Below are positions 53,718 to 63,217 of a DNA stretch of 64,000 bases, one piece after another. The position numbers and the translations under genes were made by a program. Positions within the stretch are counted from its first letter, which is position 1. Every line of letters starts with the position of its first letter. The notes under the pieces are model-generated. The model searched no databases, was not told the origin of the DNA, and saw nothing but the letters and a program-made list of their open reading frames with translations. This DNA is from an uncultured Phascolarctobacterium sp. Lineage in GTDB: Bacteria; Bacillota; Negativicutes; Acidaminococcales; Acidaminococcaceae. The DNA lies in assembly GCA_947629685.1 (NCBI GenBank), contig CANREP010000009.1, forward strand, positions 1 to 64,000. Direction: 5' to 3'.

Positions 53718-55273
53718 ACTACCTTACCTTTTGGAAATTTTATTTCAAATGTCGTTCCTACACCACATTTGCTGATTACTTCGGCTTTTGCGCCGTGCAT
53801 ACGGATAATTTCTTTAGCGATAGCCAGTCCCAAACCTGTTCCTGGCACATTGCGGCAATGAGATTTATCAACCTTGTAGAATCTTTCCCAGATAAAAGGA
53901 ATATCTTCTTCAGGAATCCCCGGCCCCTCGTCGGTAACCGTCAATAAGACAGAACCATCCTCTAATTTTTTCGCACCTAATGATACAGTACCATTTTCAG
54001 GCGAATATTTCAAGGCATTATCACTTAAAATGAGCACTAATTGTACCATTTGATCGCCGTTGCCTAAAATTCTGATACTTTCATCTGCATGGATATTAAA
54101 TGTTATATTGCGTTTCACGCTCTTTACCATCAGCTTTTCTGCAACATTACGGATAATAGCCGCCAACGGCAGCTCTTCCATATTGCTTTGCGACAGCTCG
54201 TCGCTGGCCTGCAGCCGGCTGATGTCCAGCAATTCTCTGACCATACGTTCCAAACGGATGGTTTCCTCATTTATCAGGCTGCGGTAACGCTGAATAAGTT
54301 CAACATCTGTTACCATGCCGTCAGAAATAGCTTCGTTATAACCGCGGATTATCGTTATTGGTGTACGCAATTCATGGGAAACATTCGCCACAAAGTCCCT
54401 GCGCATTTTTTCCGTTCTTTCCATCTTGGTCACATAAGCGTCCAAATCCTTACCCAGAGAATTTAGCGCATTACCCAGCTCGGCAATCTCATCATCGCCG
54501 GTAATATCGACCCGCTTGGAATAATCGCCCGAAGCCATTGCGGCAGCACTGTTCTTCATGGTGATAAGCGGCTTAATAATAAGCTGCGATAGACGTCTTA
54601 CCAAGAACAGGCTGAAAATCAACGCTATTATCCCCACAATAGCAGTGTAGATATAGACATTACGCAGAAAATTGTCAAAACCGCTTAACGGCTCAGTCAT
54701 CAATATAGCACCGTTGGTCTTGGTTACAGGGTCACGATAGGGCACGCCTACCAAAATCACCTGTTCCTTGTAATACGGATGAAAAATCTGTGATTTGACA
54801 GACTTACCTGCATAGATATCTTTTAAAATCACTTTGACCTTATCGGACAACTTGCCTCTTTTAATCTCCTGGTCAAGCATGGCCGTACCTTCCGCAGTCT
54901 GCAGTCTGTTGCTGTTTTCCCTGGTGCCGCGCAGATTGAAGAAATAGTTCAGTACATCTTCTCCATCGTCTTTCTTTTCATCAACGTAGGATGCAGCCAA
55001 AAGCTCATACTTGTCATTAAAAAGCCAGATGCGCGCTCCCACCAGCCGGTCTACAGCAATAATATAACGATGCAGCGTATCACGGTCATTCATCCTGATA
55101 AAGTACTCGATGGTCTCGGCCATCTCGTTGCCTTTATCAGCCAGCTCATGTTCCTTGATTTTAAAGAAATAGTCAGCAATCAGATAGGAAATACCTGCTG
55201 TAACGCCGACTACGATAACCACGATGATAGCCATAAAGCTATACATCAGCCTGGTACTTAACGATTGCTTCAT
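53714..55273 (-). CDS. Sensor histidine kinase
   Basis: The 519-residue kinase has membrane segments at about residues 12-33 and 208-226, enclosing a 170-residue extracytoplasmic sensor. HAMP follows, then HisKA with H300 in ANVSHELRTPITII, and the HATPase with SDNALKYSPENG (N box), VTDEGPGIPEED (G1) and GTGLGLAIAKEI (G2). It is like the PhoR/ResE/WalK class but has no PAS domain. It is next to the response regulator, 3 bases downstream, and upstream of YqeG, the amidase and the dipeptidase. Confidence 0.93.
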   Translation of the reverse strand: MKQSLSTRLMYSFMAIIVVIVVGVTAGISYLIADYFFKIKEHELADKGNEMAETIEYFIRMNDRDTLHRYIIAVDRLVGARIWLFNDKYELLAASYVDEKKDDGEDVLNYFFNLRGTRENSNRLQTAEGTAMLDQEIKRGKLSDKVKVILKDIYAGKSVKSQIFHPYYKEQVILVGVPYRDPVTKTNGAILMTEPLSGFDNFLRNVYIYTAIVGIIALIFSLFLVRRLSQLIIKPLITMKNSAAAMASGDYSKRVDITGDDEIAELGNALNSLGKDLDAYVTKMERTEKMRRDFVANVSHELRTPITIIRGYNEAISDGMVTDVELIQRYRSLINEETIRLERMVRELLDISRLQASDELSQSNMEELPLAAIIRNVAEKLMVKSVKRNITFNIHADESIRILGNGDQMVQLVLILSDNALKYSPENGTVSLGAKKLEDGSVLLTVTDEGPGIPEEDIPFIWERFYKVDKSHCRNVPGTGLGLAIAKEIIRMHGAKAEVISKCGVGTTFEIKFPKGKVV

Positions 55274-55276
55274 CGC

Positions 55277-55972
55277 TTATTCTTTGACCTCAAACTTATA
55301 ACCTACGCCCCAGATAGTAGTAATATCCCAACTGGAATCAGGTGGAATATTCAATTTCTGTCTGATGCGTTTAATGTGAGTATCTACAGTACGGGTATCG
55401 CCGTAATAGGAATAACCCCAGATAGTTTCCAACAGTTGATTCCTGGAAAAAGCCTTGCCGGGATTAGAAGCCAGACACCACAGCAATTCCATTTCCTTAG
55501 TGGTAAAGGTCATCTTGTGGCCAAACGCAGTTACCTGGTATTCATCCATATCGATTACCAAACCATCATAAGTTATTCTGGAAACGTCTCCCTTTTTCTC
55601 CTTGCTGCCAACGCGTCGTAAAACGGCCTTTACCCTGGCCACAACCTCACGGGAATTAAACGGTTTCGTTATATAGTCGTCCGCGCCTATTTCCAGTCCC
55701 GCAATGCGGTCATCATCTTCGTCCTTAGCCGTTACCATGATGATAGGCAAATCAGACATTTTTCTTACCTGTTTGCAGACCTCGATTCCGTTCAGCACAG
55801 GCATCATTATATCAAGCAGCAGGATATCCGGCTTTTCAGACTGTACCTTCAGGATTGCTGCCGCACCGTCTTCGGCTTCGATTACTTCAAAACCTTCTTT
55901 TTCAAAATAAATACGCAGTATCTCTCTGATCTGCGCTTCGTCGTCAGCAATCAGTATTTTTTGTTTGCTCAT
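55277..55972 (-). CDS. OmpR-family response regulator
   Basis: The 231-residue regulator starts MSKQKILIADDEAQIREILR. The receiver has the acidic pair (DDE), the phosphorylated D in LLLDIMMPVLNGIEV, T in IIMVTAKDED, and K in YITKPFNSREVV. The C-terminal winged helix (TTKEMELLWCLASNPG, YYGDTRTVDTHIKRIRQKL and TIWGVGYKFE) is of OmpR/PhoB type. ATG at 55972 follows AGGAGTGA; upstream codons are not coding. It precedes its kinase. Confidence 0.95.
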   Translation of the reverse strand: MSKQKILIADDEAQIREILRIYFEKEGFEVIEAEDGAAAILKVQSEKPDILLLDIMMPVLNGIEVCKQVRKMSDLPIIMVTAKDEDDDRIAGLEIGADDYITKPFNSREVVARVKAVLRRVGSKEKKGDVSRITYDGLVIDMDEYQVTAFGHKMTFTTKEMELLWCLASNPGKAFSRNQLLETIWGYSYYGDTRTVDTHIKRIRQKLNIPPDSSWDITTIWGVGYKFEVKE

Positions 55973-56074
55973 ATTTTTCACTCCTGACATGTACTGCATT
56001 AGTGTATATATTATAACATAAGTACCTTCGTTTACCGTCATCTTTCACAAAAGATTTTCATTCGCACAAAATTG

Positions 56075-56782
56075 TCAGAAGGTAAAATGTTTCAATAGGA
56101 CTTCTCTTTTCTTCCAGTCGGGAAGATTATTCGTCAAGAAATTTTTAAACCGTCCGTTATGACTTGGCTCATAAAGATGAGCCAGCTCATGGACGATAAT
56201 ATATTCCAGACACTGCGCTGGCATACGTACTAAATTATAATTGATTGTTATTATCTTGCTGCCCGTATTACAGGTTCCCCAGCGCGTCTTCATTCTGCGT
56301 ATGCGCCAGCCAGAAGCTGTCAGACGCAAGCGCTGCTGCCACATTGCAGCCATATCAGCTATTCTTTGTTCCAGCTGCTGCCTGTATAGCTTATCAATAC
56401 GCTTCAACAACTTTGCAGAACAGTTTTCTCCCGTAATACCAGAAAAAATAATTTCATTTTCTCTCAACAAAGTATCTTCTTTGCCCGGCACAATTCTGAC
56501 TGCATATCGCTTGCCCCACAGCCATAGCTGATTAGCAGCATCCTCCTGTACAGAAAAAACCAGCTGTCTTTTAGCCAGGAAAGCTAATTTTTGTTGCAAC
56601 CAACCAGCCCTGCCCAAGACAAAACTCTCAATTTGTGCTACCGGCATCAATAACGGAGCCGAAACTATTGCCTGCAGGCTGTCCTGATCAATACGAAGAT
56701 ACATATTCTTAATTGGTTTGCGCTTGATAATAACTTTCATATCAGCGACATTAAAATATTCCTGTTTCAGCTCACAGTTCAT
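56075..56782 (-). CDS. YgjP-like zinc metallopeptidase domain protein (DUF45)
   Basis: The 235-residue protein ends in a zinc metalloprotease domain: CLEYIIVHELAHLYEPSHNG with HELAH and a third histidine, RWGTCNTGSKIITINYNLV before it, typical of PF01863 (YgjP/WLM). The N-terminal half contains MKVIIKRKPIKNMYLRI, DUF45 beta elements. The substrate is unknown. It overlaps yhaM by 4 bases (ATGA). Confidence 0.88.
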   Translation of the reverse strand: MNCELKQEYFNVADMKVIIKRKPIKNMYLRIDQDSLQAIVSAPLLMPVAQIESFVLGRAGWLQQKLAFLAKRQLVFSVQEDAANQLWLWGKRYAVRIVPGKEDTLLRENEIIFSGITGENCSAKLLKRIDKLYRQQLEQRIADMAAMWQQRLRLTASGWRIRRMKTRWGTCNTGSKIITINYNLVRMPAQCLEYIIVHELAHLYEPSHNGRFKNFLTNNLPDWKKREVLLKHFTF

Positions 56783-57705
56783 AATCTTTCATGCAGTAAG
56801 AAGCGCTGCAACATTTTATTGAACTCCCAGGGATTTTTACCTTCATGGGTATTAAACTGATTCATAATCGAATCTATTTCATCGGCATAATGCACAATAA
56901 AAGCCTCTTTAGTAGCACAAGCCACCGGGGAGCCTTTCTCATTTTCTCCATGATGAGACAATATGATATGCTGCAACTGTTCTACTCTGACCGCAGGGAT
57001 CTTCAGTTTTGCGGCTACTTCCTGCACCATGAGCACTGACATAGAAATATGACCCAACAATCTTCCTTCATTGGTATAAGGAAAACCTATATTAGAAGAA
57101 ATTTCCTTTAACTTACCTATATCATGCAGCAACGCACCTGCAATCACCAAATCCTTGTCCATATCTCCTATCTGCTCAGCCAACGCCAGCGCAATACCGG
57201 CAACATCTACAGAATGCTGCAACAGCCCGCCAATATAAGCATGATGCAGCCGCATCCCTGCCGGGTTAACGACAAAATGTTCATATGTAGCGCCGCTGAA
57301 AATATTTTCCAGCAATGCACGCAGTCCTGGAGTACGCACAGCTTTGATATAATTACTTAATTTCCTTTTATATTCTTCCTCGTTAAAATCTCCCCGCGGC
57401 AGCAAATGCCTGATATCATCTTGCGGCAGCAGGTTATCAATTTTCTGGACAATGACCTGCAAAGACATATCGGAAGCAAACTTATTGATATCCACGCTGC
57501 CTGCCACCATAAAAGCAGTCGGCCCTTCCAGGTCGCGCAGCTTATCTACAAGCCCCGCTTCAAAGCAGATAAAAGGCACTCTGCCACTGTTATCCTCCAA
57601 CAGGCCGCGGGCAAATACTCCTCCGTTAGAAGAATTACCGATTTTCTGCACTCTCACTAATACAGCCTGACATATTTTCAGACCGGCTTTAAAATCATTG
57701 ATCAT
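56779..57705 (-). CDS. yhaM: 3'-5' exoribonuclease YhaM
   Basis: YhaM degrades RNA and single-stranded DNA from the 3' end. The 308-residue protein has an N-terminal OB domain (residues 15-100) and an HD domain with RLHHAYIGGLLQHSVDVAGI, IAGALLHDIGKLKEI, LSHHGENEKGSP and IVHYADEIDSIM. It lies between nif3 and the YgjP-like gene, as one unit with trmK-nif3. Confidence 0.92.
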   Translation of the reverse strand: MINDFKAGLKICQAVLVRVQKIGNSSNGGVFARGLLEDNSGRVPFICFEAGLVDKLRDLEGPTAFMVAGSVDINKFASDMSLQVIVQKIDNLLPQDDIRHLLPRGDFNEEEYKRKLSNYIKAVRTPGLRALLENIFSGATYEHFVVNPAGMRLHHAYIGGLLQHSVDVAGIALALAEQIGDMDKDLVIAGALLHDIGKLKEISSNIGFPYTNEGRLLGHISMSVLMVQEVAAKLKIPAVRVEQLQHIILSHHGENEKGSPVACATKEAFIVHYADEIDSIMNQFNTHEGKNPWEFNKMLQRFLLHERL

Positions 57706-57721
57706 GAGATCTACCTCTTTA

Positions 57722-58501
57722 TTAAATATGTTTTAACAATAAAGTTTCTGACGCCACATTGACAACAACGTTCATATTTCTCTGAGCAAAGCGCTGTGAA
57801 AGACGATCTGCAAGATTATCCATGACTGGCAGCTCAGTTGGTTGATGACCGGCGTCAATAATATTTAAGCCACCGAAAACAGCCTGTTGCGCATCATGGT
57901 ATTTGATATCCCCCGTAACCAGCGTATCAGCGCCACACAACTTGGCTAATGTTATCAAATCGCTGCCCGCACCGCCGCATATCGCTACTCTGTGCACACT
58001 CTTGCGCGCGTCACCTACGACAACATAGTCTGCTCGCAGCGATTGCTTGACCAAAGCTGCAAATTCCTGCACAGAGCAAGCGGTTACAGTTCCTATACGC
58101 CCTAAGCCGCTATCATTATCTAAAACATCTACGCTTTCCAGCCGTAATTTTTTCGCCAGTACATCATTGACGCCATTACTTACACAATCCAGATTGGTAT
58201 GAGCACTATACACAGCAATACCTTTTTCCGCCAGTGTCAGCATCAGTTCCTGCTGCCAGTCACTGTCAGTAACTTTTTTCATCTCCCGGAAAATCAACGG
58301 ATGATGCGTAATAATCATATCTACTTTCTGCGCTATAGCCTGCTGCACAACTTCAGCAGTAATATCCAGAGCAAGCAGCAGCTTTTTGACCGCTTTACCG
58401 CGGCGTCCCAGCATCAGCCCTACATTATCCCATCCCTCAGCTAAAACAGGCGGCGCAATTTCTTCCATAATTTTTACGATATCAGCAACGCTTATACTCA
58501 T
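57722..58501 (-). CDS. Nif3-like dinuclear metal-centre protein (NIF3/YbgI family)
   Basis: The 259-residue protein has LAEGWDNVGLMLG, DMIITHHPLIF (metal His pair), AVYSAHTNLDCVSNGVND, VVTGDIKYHDAQQAVFG (Asp, His) and IDAGHQPTELPVMDNLA, all metal-site motifs of PF01784. Members form hexameric rings; GTP cyclohydrolase I type 2 annotations are unproved. It overlaps trmK by 20 bases, an order conserved in Firmicutes. Confidence 0.92.
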   Translation of the reverse strand: MSISVADIVKIMEEIAPPVLAEGWDNVGLMLGRRGKAVKKLLLALDITAEVVQQAIAQKVDMIITHHPLIFREMKKVTDSDWQQELMLTLAEKGIAVYSAHTNLDCVSNGVNDVLAKKLRLESVDVLDNDSGLGRIGTVTACSVQEFAALVKQSLRADYVVVGDARKSVHRVAICGGAGSDLITLAKLCGADTLVTGDIKYHDAQQAVFGGLNIIDAGHQPTELPVMDNLADRLSQRFAQRNMNVVVNVASETLLLKHI

Positions 58502-59180
58502 CAGATATCTCCTCCAACTGCCGCAGCAGTTCCGTAACCTGCCGATACTTCTCGCTTTCTTTCGCCAGATTGCTCTTTTCCATATTCAACAACATTTTGC
58601 GATAAGACGTAAGCAATTTCTGCAGCTGTTCCGGCAGCAATACATGCTGCTTTGCCATCAGGCAGGGGCCAACTTCATATTCTGCTTCCGAATACTCGCA
58701 ACTATTTCCCCGTACAGCAACAATTATTTCGTATAAATGTCCGCCCTCCTGTACCAGATCTTCTTCTGCCAACCGCCAGCCATGCTCACACAGCCATTTA
58801 CGCAGAGAAGATGCTCCCGCCATAGGCTGCAGTATCAGCATGGCAGCTTGTTGCGCAATCGCCAAATCTGCCGACAGGATATCAGCAATAGTAGAACCTC
58901 CCATACCGGCGATAACGATACAATCCGCTTCATTATCGCGCAGAACTTTCAATCCGCTTCCGCAGCGTACATCCACTTTATCTTTCATTCCGTACATTGC
59001 TACCGTATTTTTTGCTGCCTTACATGGGCCTTGCGCTATATCACCTGCTATGGCAGACTTAATCCTCTGCTTTTGCAGAAGCCAGACAGGTAAATAAGCA
59101 TGATCCGTACCAATATCGGCCAATACGCATCCTGATGGTACCTTACTGCCTATACTAGCCAGCCTTTTACCTATATTCAT
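58482..59180 (-). CDS. trmK: tRNA (adenine22-N1)-methyltransferase TrmK
   Basis: TrmK methylates A22 of tRNA. In 232 residues it has CVLADIGTDHAYLPVWLL (SAM motif), SAIAGDIAQGPCKAAKNT, DCIVIAGMGGSTIADILS and LILQPMAGASSLRKWLCEHG; the D-x-G-T-D and A-G-M-G-G motifs are characteristic. A C-terminal coiled-coil segment follows. It is the first gene of trmK-nif3-yhaM-ygjP. Confidence 0.95.
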   Translation of the reverse strand: MNIGKRLASIGSKVPSGCVLADIGTDHAYLPVWLLQKQRIKSAIAGDIAQGPCKAAKNTVAMYGMKDKVDVRCGSGLKVLRDNEADCIVIAGMGGSTIADILSADLAIAQQAAMLILQPMAGASSLRKWLCEHGWRLAEEDLVQEGGHLYEIIVAVRGNSCEYSEAEYEVGPCLMAKQHVLLPEQLQKLLTSYRKMLLNMEKSNLAKESEKYRQVTELLRQLEEISDEYKRC

Positions 59181-59551
59181 AAATCCTCCTGTAAAACTCT
59201 GATTCTGACATTATATTATAACATATTTTTTTCTAAAGGAAAAAGCTCTCGCTTTATTTGAAAATTGATAATAAGTACTCGTCATACCATAGTAGAAGTT
59301 TTTAATCTTATCTTTACCGGTGTGAGATGTATATTGATAGCTGATAATCCATATCGTCCATTATTTTACTAAAATTATAAGCCACATAATAAATTTAGCT
59401 AAAGTTTTTTTGTAATGGACAGAAATTCTTTATAATGCTATACTAAAGTTACAATAACAATAATACCCCCTTCTAAGAAATTCTATAATTACCAAAGCAT
59501 TAACAGTACTAACTACTACATATGGCATTTGCCGTGGAAAGGAGCGTTTCT
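59181..59551. other. Intergenic AT-rich region between trmK and the PepD-like gene
   Basis: About 370 bases with no gene or clear RNA. A TATAAT near 59212 on the minus strand probably serves trmK, and one near 59433 on the plus strand (TTGTAA upstream at short spacing) may serve the dipeptidase gene. No repeat, tRNA or riboswitch was recognised. Confidence 0.5.
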
Positions 59552-61084
59552 ATGCGTATATTTAAACAATGGTTACTGCTGCTTATGGCAGCTTATTTGC
59601 TGTGCTCTGTTACAACACCTGGTTTTACTGCTGAAACCGACGACGCTGTACAGGATGGTATTCTAAAAAATTTTGAAAAACTTGCATCCATACCCAGACC
59701 TTCCCACCATGAGGAAAAAGTAGGTGCGTTTTTGCTTGAATGGGCACAGTCACAAGGCTTTAAAGCCTGGCAGGATAATGTAGGAAATGTCATCTTTGAT
59801 GTACCTGCAACACCTGGCTATGAGAACGCCCCAGTGGTGGCATTACAGGCACATATGGATATGGTGGCTGTATCTAACAATCCGAACTTTGACCCGATAA
59901 ACACTCCTATCACTATCATCCGTACCAATGACACGTTAAAAGCTGACGGCACCAGTCTGGGTGCAGACGACGGCATTGGGCTTTCTATGCTGATGTATTA
60001 TGCCTGCCACGGTAAACAACATGGCCCAGTACGCTGCATTGTTACAGTCAACGAAGAAGACGGTATGACTGGCATCAATGGGCTTGATGCATCAGTAGTT
60101 ACAAATGTAAACTATCTGATCAATCTTGATGCAGAATCACTTGGCGAAGCCATAGTATCAACTGCAGCTGGCCTAAGGACGCAAGCCGTGCAATCACCGC
60201 TGCGTACGCATCCCACATTAGACACGGCTCTGCTCGTCGAGTTAAGCGGTATGCAGGGCGGACATTCCGGTATTATGATAGGTGCCGGAAAACTAAACGC
60301 AGCCCAAACCACCGGCCAGTTGTTGACGTATCTGAGCGAACAAAATATCCCCTACGAACTCGACTACATAAATTGCGGCACGTCACCCAACGCAATACCC
60401 AACCAAGCAGAAGCACTGCTGGTAGTAAAAAAACAAACTGTGCCGCGTGTAAAAGAATTACTGATTCAACGCACTGCAGAACTGGCAGATGCTTACAGCG
60501 CATCTGATCCTGATGTAACCATAAGCATCAAGCCGACGAAACTACCGCAAACAGTGTTCAAAGGCAATCAGGCTCAAAATATAGTAAACTACGCAGCCCT
60601 GGTATTTGACGGCATTCACACCATGTCGCAAACCGTTGATGGACTGGTAGAGAGTTCTTCCAACCTGGGCGTATTCCGTGCAAACAAAGATGAAATCGTG
60701 GCTTCACTCTTTGCACGCAGCTCTCAGAAAGCATTGCTGGATACTATCGGACTTCAGCAGCTGCGCTTGGCGCAGATGTGCGGTTACAGTGTAACACAGA
60801 AACAGTCCTCAGATCCCTGGCCTGCAGACCCAAATTCTAAACTGCAAGCTCTGATGCGCCAGGTATATTTCGACCAAACAGGCAATGATCTTATACTAAA
60901 ATATTTGCACGCTGGTTTAGAATGCGGAACATTTGCCCGCTTGAATGAAAAACTGGACATGATTGCTATTGGTCCGGAAATCCACGACGTACACTCGGTT
61001 AAAGAAACTTTGTATATAAGCAGTGTGGTTCCTGTTTACCATCTGCTGGACGAAACCCTGACTCGTCTAAGTCAGCAAGACTAA
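59552..61084 (+). CDS. Exported PepD-like aminoacyl-histidine dipeptidase (M20 family)
   Basis: The 510-residue protein starts with MRIFKQWLLLLMAAYLLCS, a signal peptide ending near FTAE. The M20 peptidase body has LASIPRPSHHEEKVGAFL, VVALQAHMDMVAV (metal His), GTSLGADDGIGLSMLM (Asp), TVNEEDGMTGINGLD (Glu pair) and YLINLDAESLGEA. These are PepD (beta-Ala-His dipeptidase/Xaa-His) motifs. ATG at 59552 follows AAAGGAG by 7 bases. PepD is usually cytosolic; a signal peptide means periplasmic or outside digestion. It faces the peptide transporter genes. Confidence 0.88.
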   Translation: MRIFKQWLLLLMAAYLLCSVTTPGFTAETDDAVQDGILKNFEKLASIPRPSHHEEKVGAFLLEWAQSQGFKAWQDNVGNVIFDVPATPGYENAPVVALQAHMDMVAVSNNPNFDPINTPITIIRTNDTLKADGTSLGADDGIGLSMLMYYACHGKQHGPVRCIVTVNEEDGMTGINGLDASVVTNVNYLINLDAESLGEAIVSTAAGLRTQAVQSPLRTHPTLDTALLVELSGMQGGHSGIMIGAGKLNAAQTTGQLLTYLSEQNIPYELDYINCGTSPNAIPNQAEALLVVKKQTVPRVKELLIQRTAELADAYSASDPDVTISIKPTKLPQTVFKGNQAQNIVNYAALVFDGIHTMSQTVDGLVESSSNLGVFRANKDEIVASLFARSSQKALLDTIGLQQLRLAQMCGYSVTQKQSSDPWPADPNSKLQALMRQVYFDQTGNDLILKYLHAGLECGTFARLNEKLDMIAIGPEIHDVHSVKETLYISSVVPVYHLLDETLTRLSQQD

Positions 61085-61099
61085 TATAATTTATACAAA

Positions 61100-61130
61100 A
61101 AAGCGCCCGACTACATATGTCGGGCGCTTT
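61100..61130. terminator. Bidirectional terminator between PepD-like gene and opp operon
   Basis: Stem AAAGCGCCCGAC (61100-61111) and GTCGGGCGCTTT (61119-61130), 12 perfect pairs with a 7-base loop. A- and T-rich flanks allow function in both directions. Confidence 0.85.
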
Positions 61131-61162
61131 ATTTATTATCATCATGAAGATGTAAGCATGTG

Positions 61163-61187
61163 CCAACAAATAAAGTTGGTTTGTTGG
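61163..61187. repeat. Small inverted repeat downstream of oppF
   Basis: CCAACAAA (61163-61170) and TTTGTTGG (61180-61187) pair across a 9-base loop. No T-run follows, so it is not a clear terminator. Confidence 0.35.
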
Positions 61188-61248
61188 TATATCTATATCT
61201 GCAAATCAGCCAAATTAATATTTACAACTATAACCAACACATATTGCA

Positions 61249-62205
61249 TCAGTCATACATATGACATGCAACATAATGACCCGTATCAACCTCTTTGAGC
61301 TGATATTCCGCTTTACATTTCTTGCTAACATAAGGACAGCGCGGTGCAAAACGGCAACCGGGTGCGGGGTTTATTGGCGAGCTCACTTCGCCTTTTGGCA
61401 TGTATCGGATTCGATTACGCCGGCTGAGGTTAGTACTTGGTATCGCTGATAGCAACGCTTTAGTATACGGATGCAGCGGATGCCGAAACAATTCTTCCTT
61501 TCGAGCACATTCTACCGCTTGGCCCATATACATAACCATTATATCGTCGCTGATGTGACGCACTACGCATAAATCATGAGTAATAAACATATATGACAGG
61601 CCACGCTGTTCCTGCAAGTCCATCAGTAAGTTCAGTATCTGTGCCTGCACGGACACATCCAACGCGGATACTGGCTCATCACACACTACAAACTTCGGCT
61701 CAATAACCATTGCACGCGCTAATCCAACCCGCTGTCTCCGCCCGCCATCAAGCTCATGGGGATAACTGTTGGCGTAACTACGCGGCAACCCGCACAATTC
61801 CATAATCAGATGAACACGTTCATCCATCTCCGTCTGACACAAAGAATCTCCATACAGTTCTCGTATAGGCTCGCTTATCAGATTATATAAAGTCATCCTC
61901 GGATCCAGCGCGCTGTATGGATCCTGAAAAATCATCTGCATATTACGATACATATGTTTCATGTCGTCTCTGCTATAATGCAATATATTCTTCCCTTCAA
62001 AGAGGACCTCTCCAGATGTAACAGGCGTAAGCCGTAGTATTGCCCTACCCAATGTAGACTTGCCGCAACCGGATTCCCCTACTACTCCCAAAGTCTTACG
62101 AGCCGGTATCTTAAGATTGATATTCTCTACAGCATGCAGCATACCGCCAGGTGTCTTAAAAAATTTATTTAAGCCAACAGTTTCTACCAATGGTATCGTC
62201 ATCAT
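61249..62205 (-). CDS. oppF: Oligopeptide/dipeptide ABC transporter ATP-binding protein (OppF/DppF)
   Basis: The 318-residue ATPase has GVVGESGCGKSTLGRAIL (Walker A), QMIFQDPYSALDPR (Q loop), PHELDGGRRQRVGLARAM (signature, L-D-G-G-R instead of L-S-G-G-Q), FVVCDEPVSALDVSVQAQ (Walker B) and FITHDLCVV. The C-terminal oligo_HPY region with GCRFAPRCPYVSKKC and a final C may hold an Fe-S cluster as in Dpp relatives. ATG at 62205 overlaps the oppD stop (TGATG). It is the last gene of the operon in the window. Confidence 0.93.
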   Translation of the reverse strand: MMTIPLVETVGLNKFFKTPGGMLHAVENINLKIPARKTLGVVGESGCGKSTLGRAILRLTPVTSGEVLFEGKNILHYSRDDMKHMYRNMQMIFQDPYSALDPRMTLYNLISEPIRELYGDSLCQTEMDERVHLIMELCGLPRSYANSYPHELDGGRRQRVGLARAMVIEPKFVVCDEPVSALDVSVQAQILNLLMDLQEQRGLSYMFITHDLCVVRHISDDIMVMYMGQAVECARKEELFRHPLHPYTKALLSAIPSTNLSRRNRIRYMPKGEVSSPINPAPGCRFAPRCPYVSKKCKAEYQLKEVDTGHYVACHMYD

Positions 62206-63206
62206 CAATCCTCCCGCTCTTTAAATAAGTGGCAAAGTATCCAGTGCCCGTCCTGTTCATACATTTTAGGTGGTTTTCTCCTGCAGATATCCATACAATG
62301 TACACAGCGATCTGCAAACGCACATCCAGGCGACAGTCTGGTAGGATCAGCCATCTGGCCAGGTATAGGTATCAATCGCGCAGCAGTGCTTTCAAGATCA
62401 GGTATGCAATTCAAAAGTCCAACTGTGTATGGATGATTCCGCACACGTGCAAAGACTTGCTCTACTGCCCCCTGCTCTACAACTTTGCCGGCATAAACCA
62501 CCGCTACCCTGTCACAAAATTCGGCTACCACACCAAGATCATGTGTAATAAGTACCACAGAGGTATTGAATTCCTGTTTCAGCCGGCTCATCATATCTAA
62601 AATTTGAGCCTGCATGGTAACATCCAATGCTGTAGTAGGCTCATCTGCAAGCAATAGCTCCGGCTCTGCAATTAATGCCATCGCAATCACTATACGTTGT
62701 TTCATACCGCCGGAAAACTGGTATGGAAATTCCATCTTGCGCGCAGGAGGTATCCCTACCATAGACAGTATGCGATCCACGCGTTCGTTCTTTTCGTATC
62801 TTGACATATAAGGAGCATGGAGGTCAAGCACCTCCATTATCTGGTCTCCTACTGCAACTATAGGATTTAAACTTGTCATTGGATCTTGAAATATCATCGA
62901 GATACGCCTGCCACGGAGTCCAAGCATATATGCCTCAGTTTGTTCCAGCAAATCGTCTCCGCCATACAGTATGCGACCCGCTGTAACCTTGCCAATCTTA
63001 TCTGGCAACAGCCTCAACACGGACAGTGCCATCGTTGTCTTACCCGCACCCGTCTCACCAACCAGCCCCAACTTTTCACCGCGTCTCACCTGCAGGTTAA
63101 AACCATTTAGAGCGAAGATAGTTGCGTCATCCGTGTTGTACTGCACGTGCAGGTCGCTTATATCCAGCAGGATCTCCTCTAAATTCAATTTTATATCCTG
63201 TGCCAT
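62205..63206 (-). CDS. oppD: Oligopeptide/dipeptide ABC transporter ATP-binding protein (OppD/DppD)
   Basis: The 333-residue ATPase has LGLVGETGAGKTTMALSVL (Walker A), SMIFQDPMTSLNPI (Q loop), YQFSGGMKQRIVIAMAL (signature), LLLADEPTTALDVTMQAQ (Walker B) and LITHDLGVVAE. The C-terminus carries GCAFADRCVHCMDIC and a final CHLF cysteine, as in OppD proteins with a 4Fe-4S site. ATG at 63206 follows GAGTGA by 5 bases. It pairs with oppF and follows oppC. Confidence 0.94.
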   Translation of the reverse strand: MAQDIKLNLEEILLDISDLHVQYNTDDATIFALNGFNLQVRRGEKLGLVGETGAGKTTMALSVLRLLPDKIGKVTAGRILYGGDDLLEQTEAYMLGLRGRRISMIFQDPMTSLNPIVAVGDQIMEVLDLHAPYMSRYEKNERVDRILSMVGIPPARKMEFPYQFSGGMKQRIVIAMALIAEPELLLADEPTTALDVTMQAQILDMMSRLKQEFNTSVVLITHDLGVVAEFCDRVAVVYAGKVVEQGAVEQVFARVRNHPYTVGLLNCIPDLESTAARLIPIPGQMADPTRLSPGCAFADRCVHCMDICRRKPPKMYEQDGHWILCHLFKERED

Positions 63207-63217
63207 CAAAATCACTC

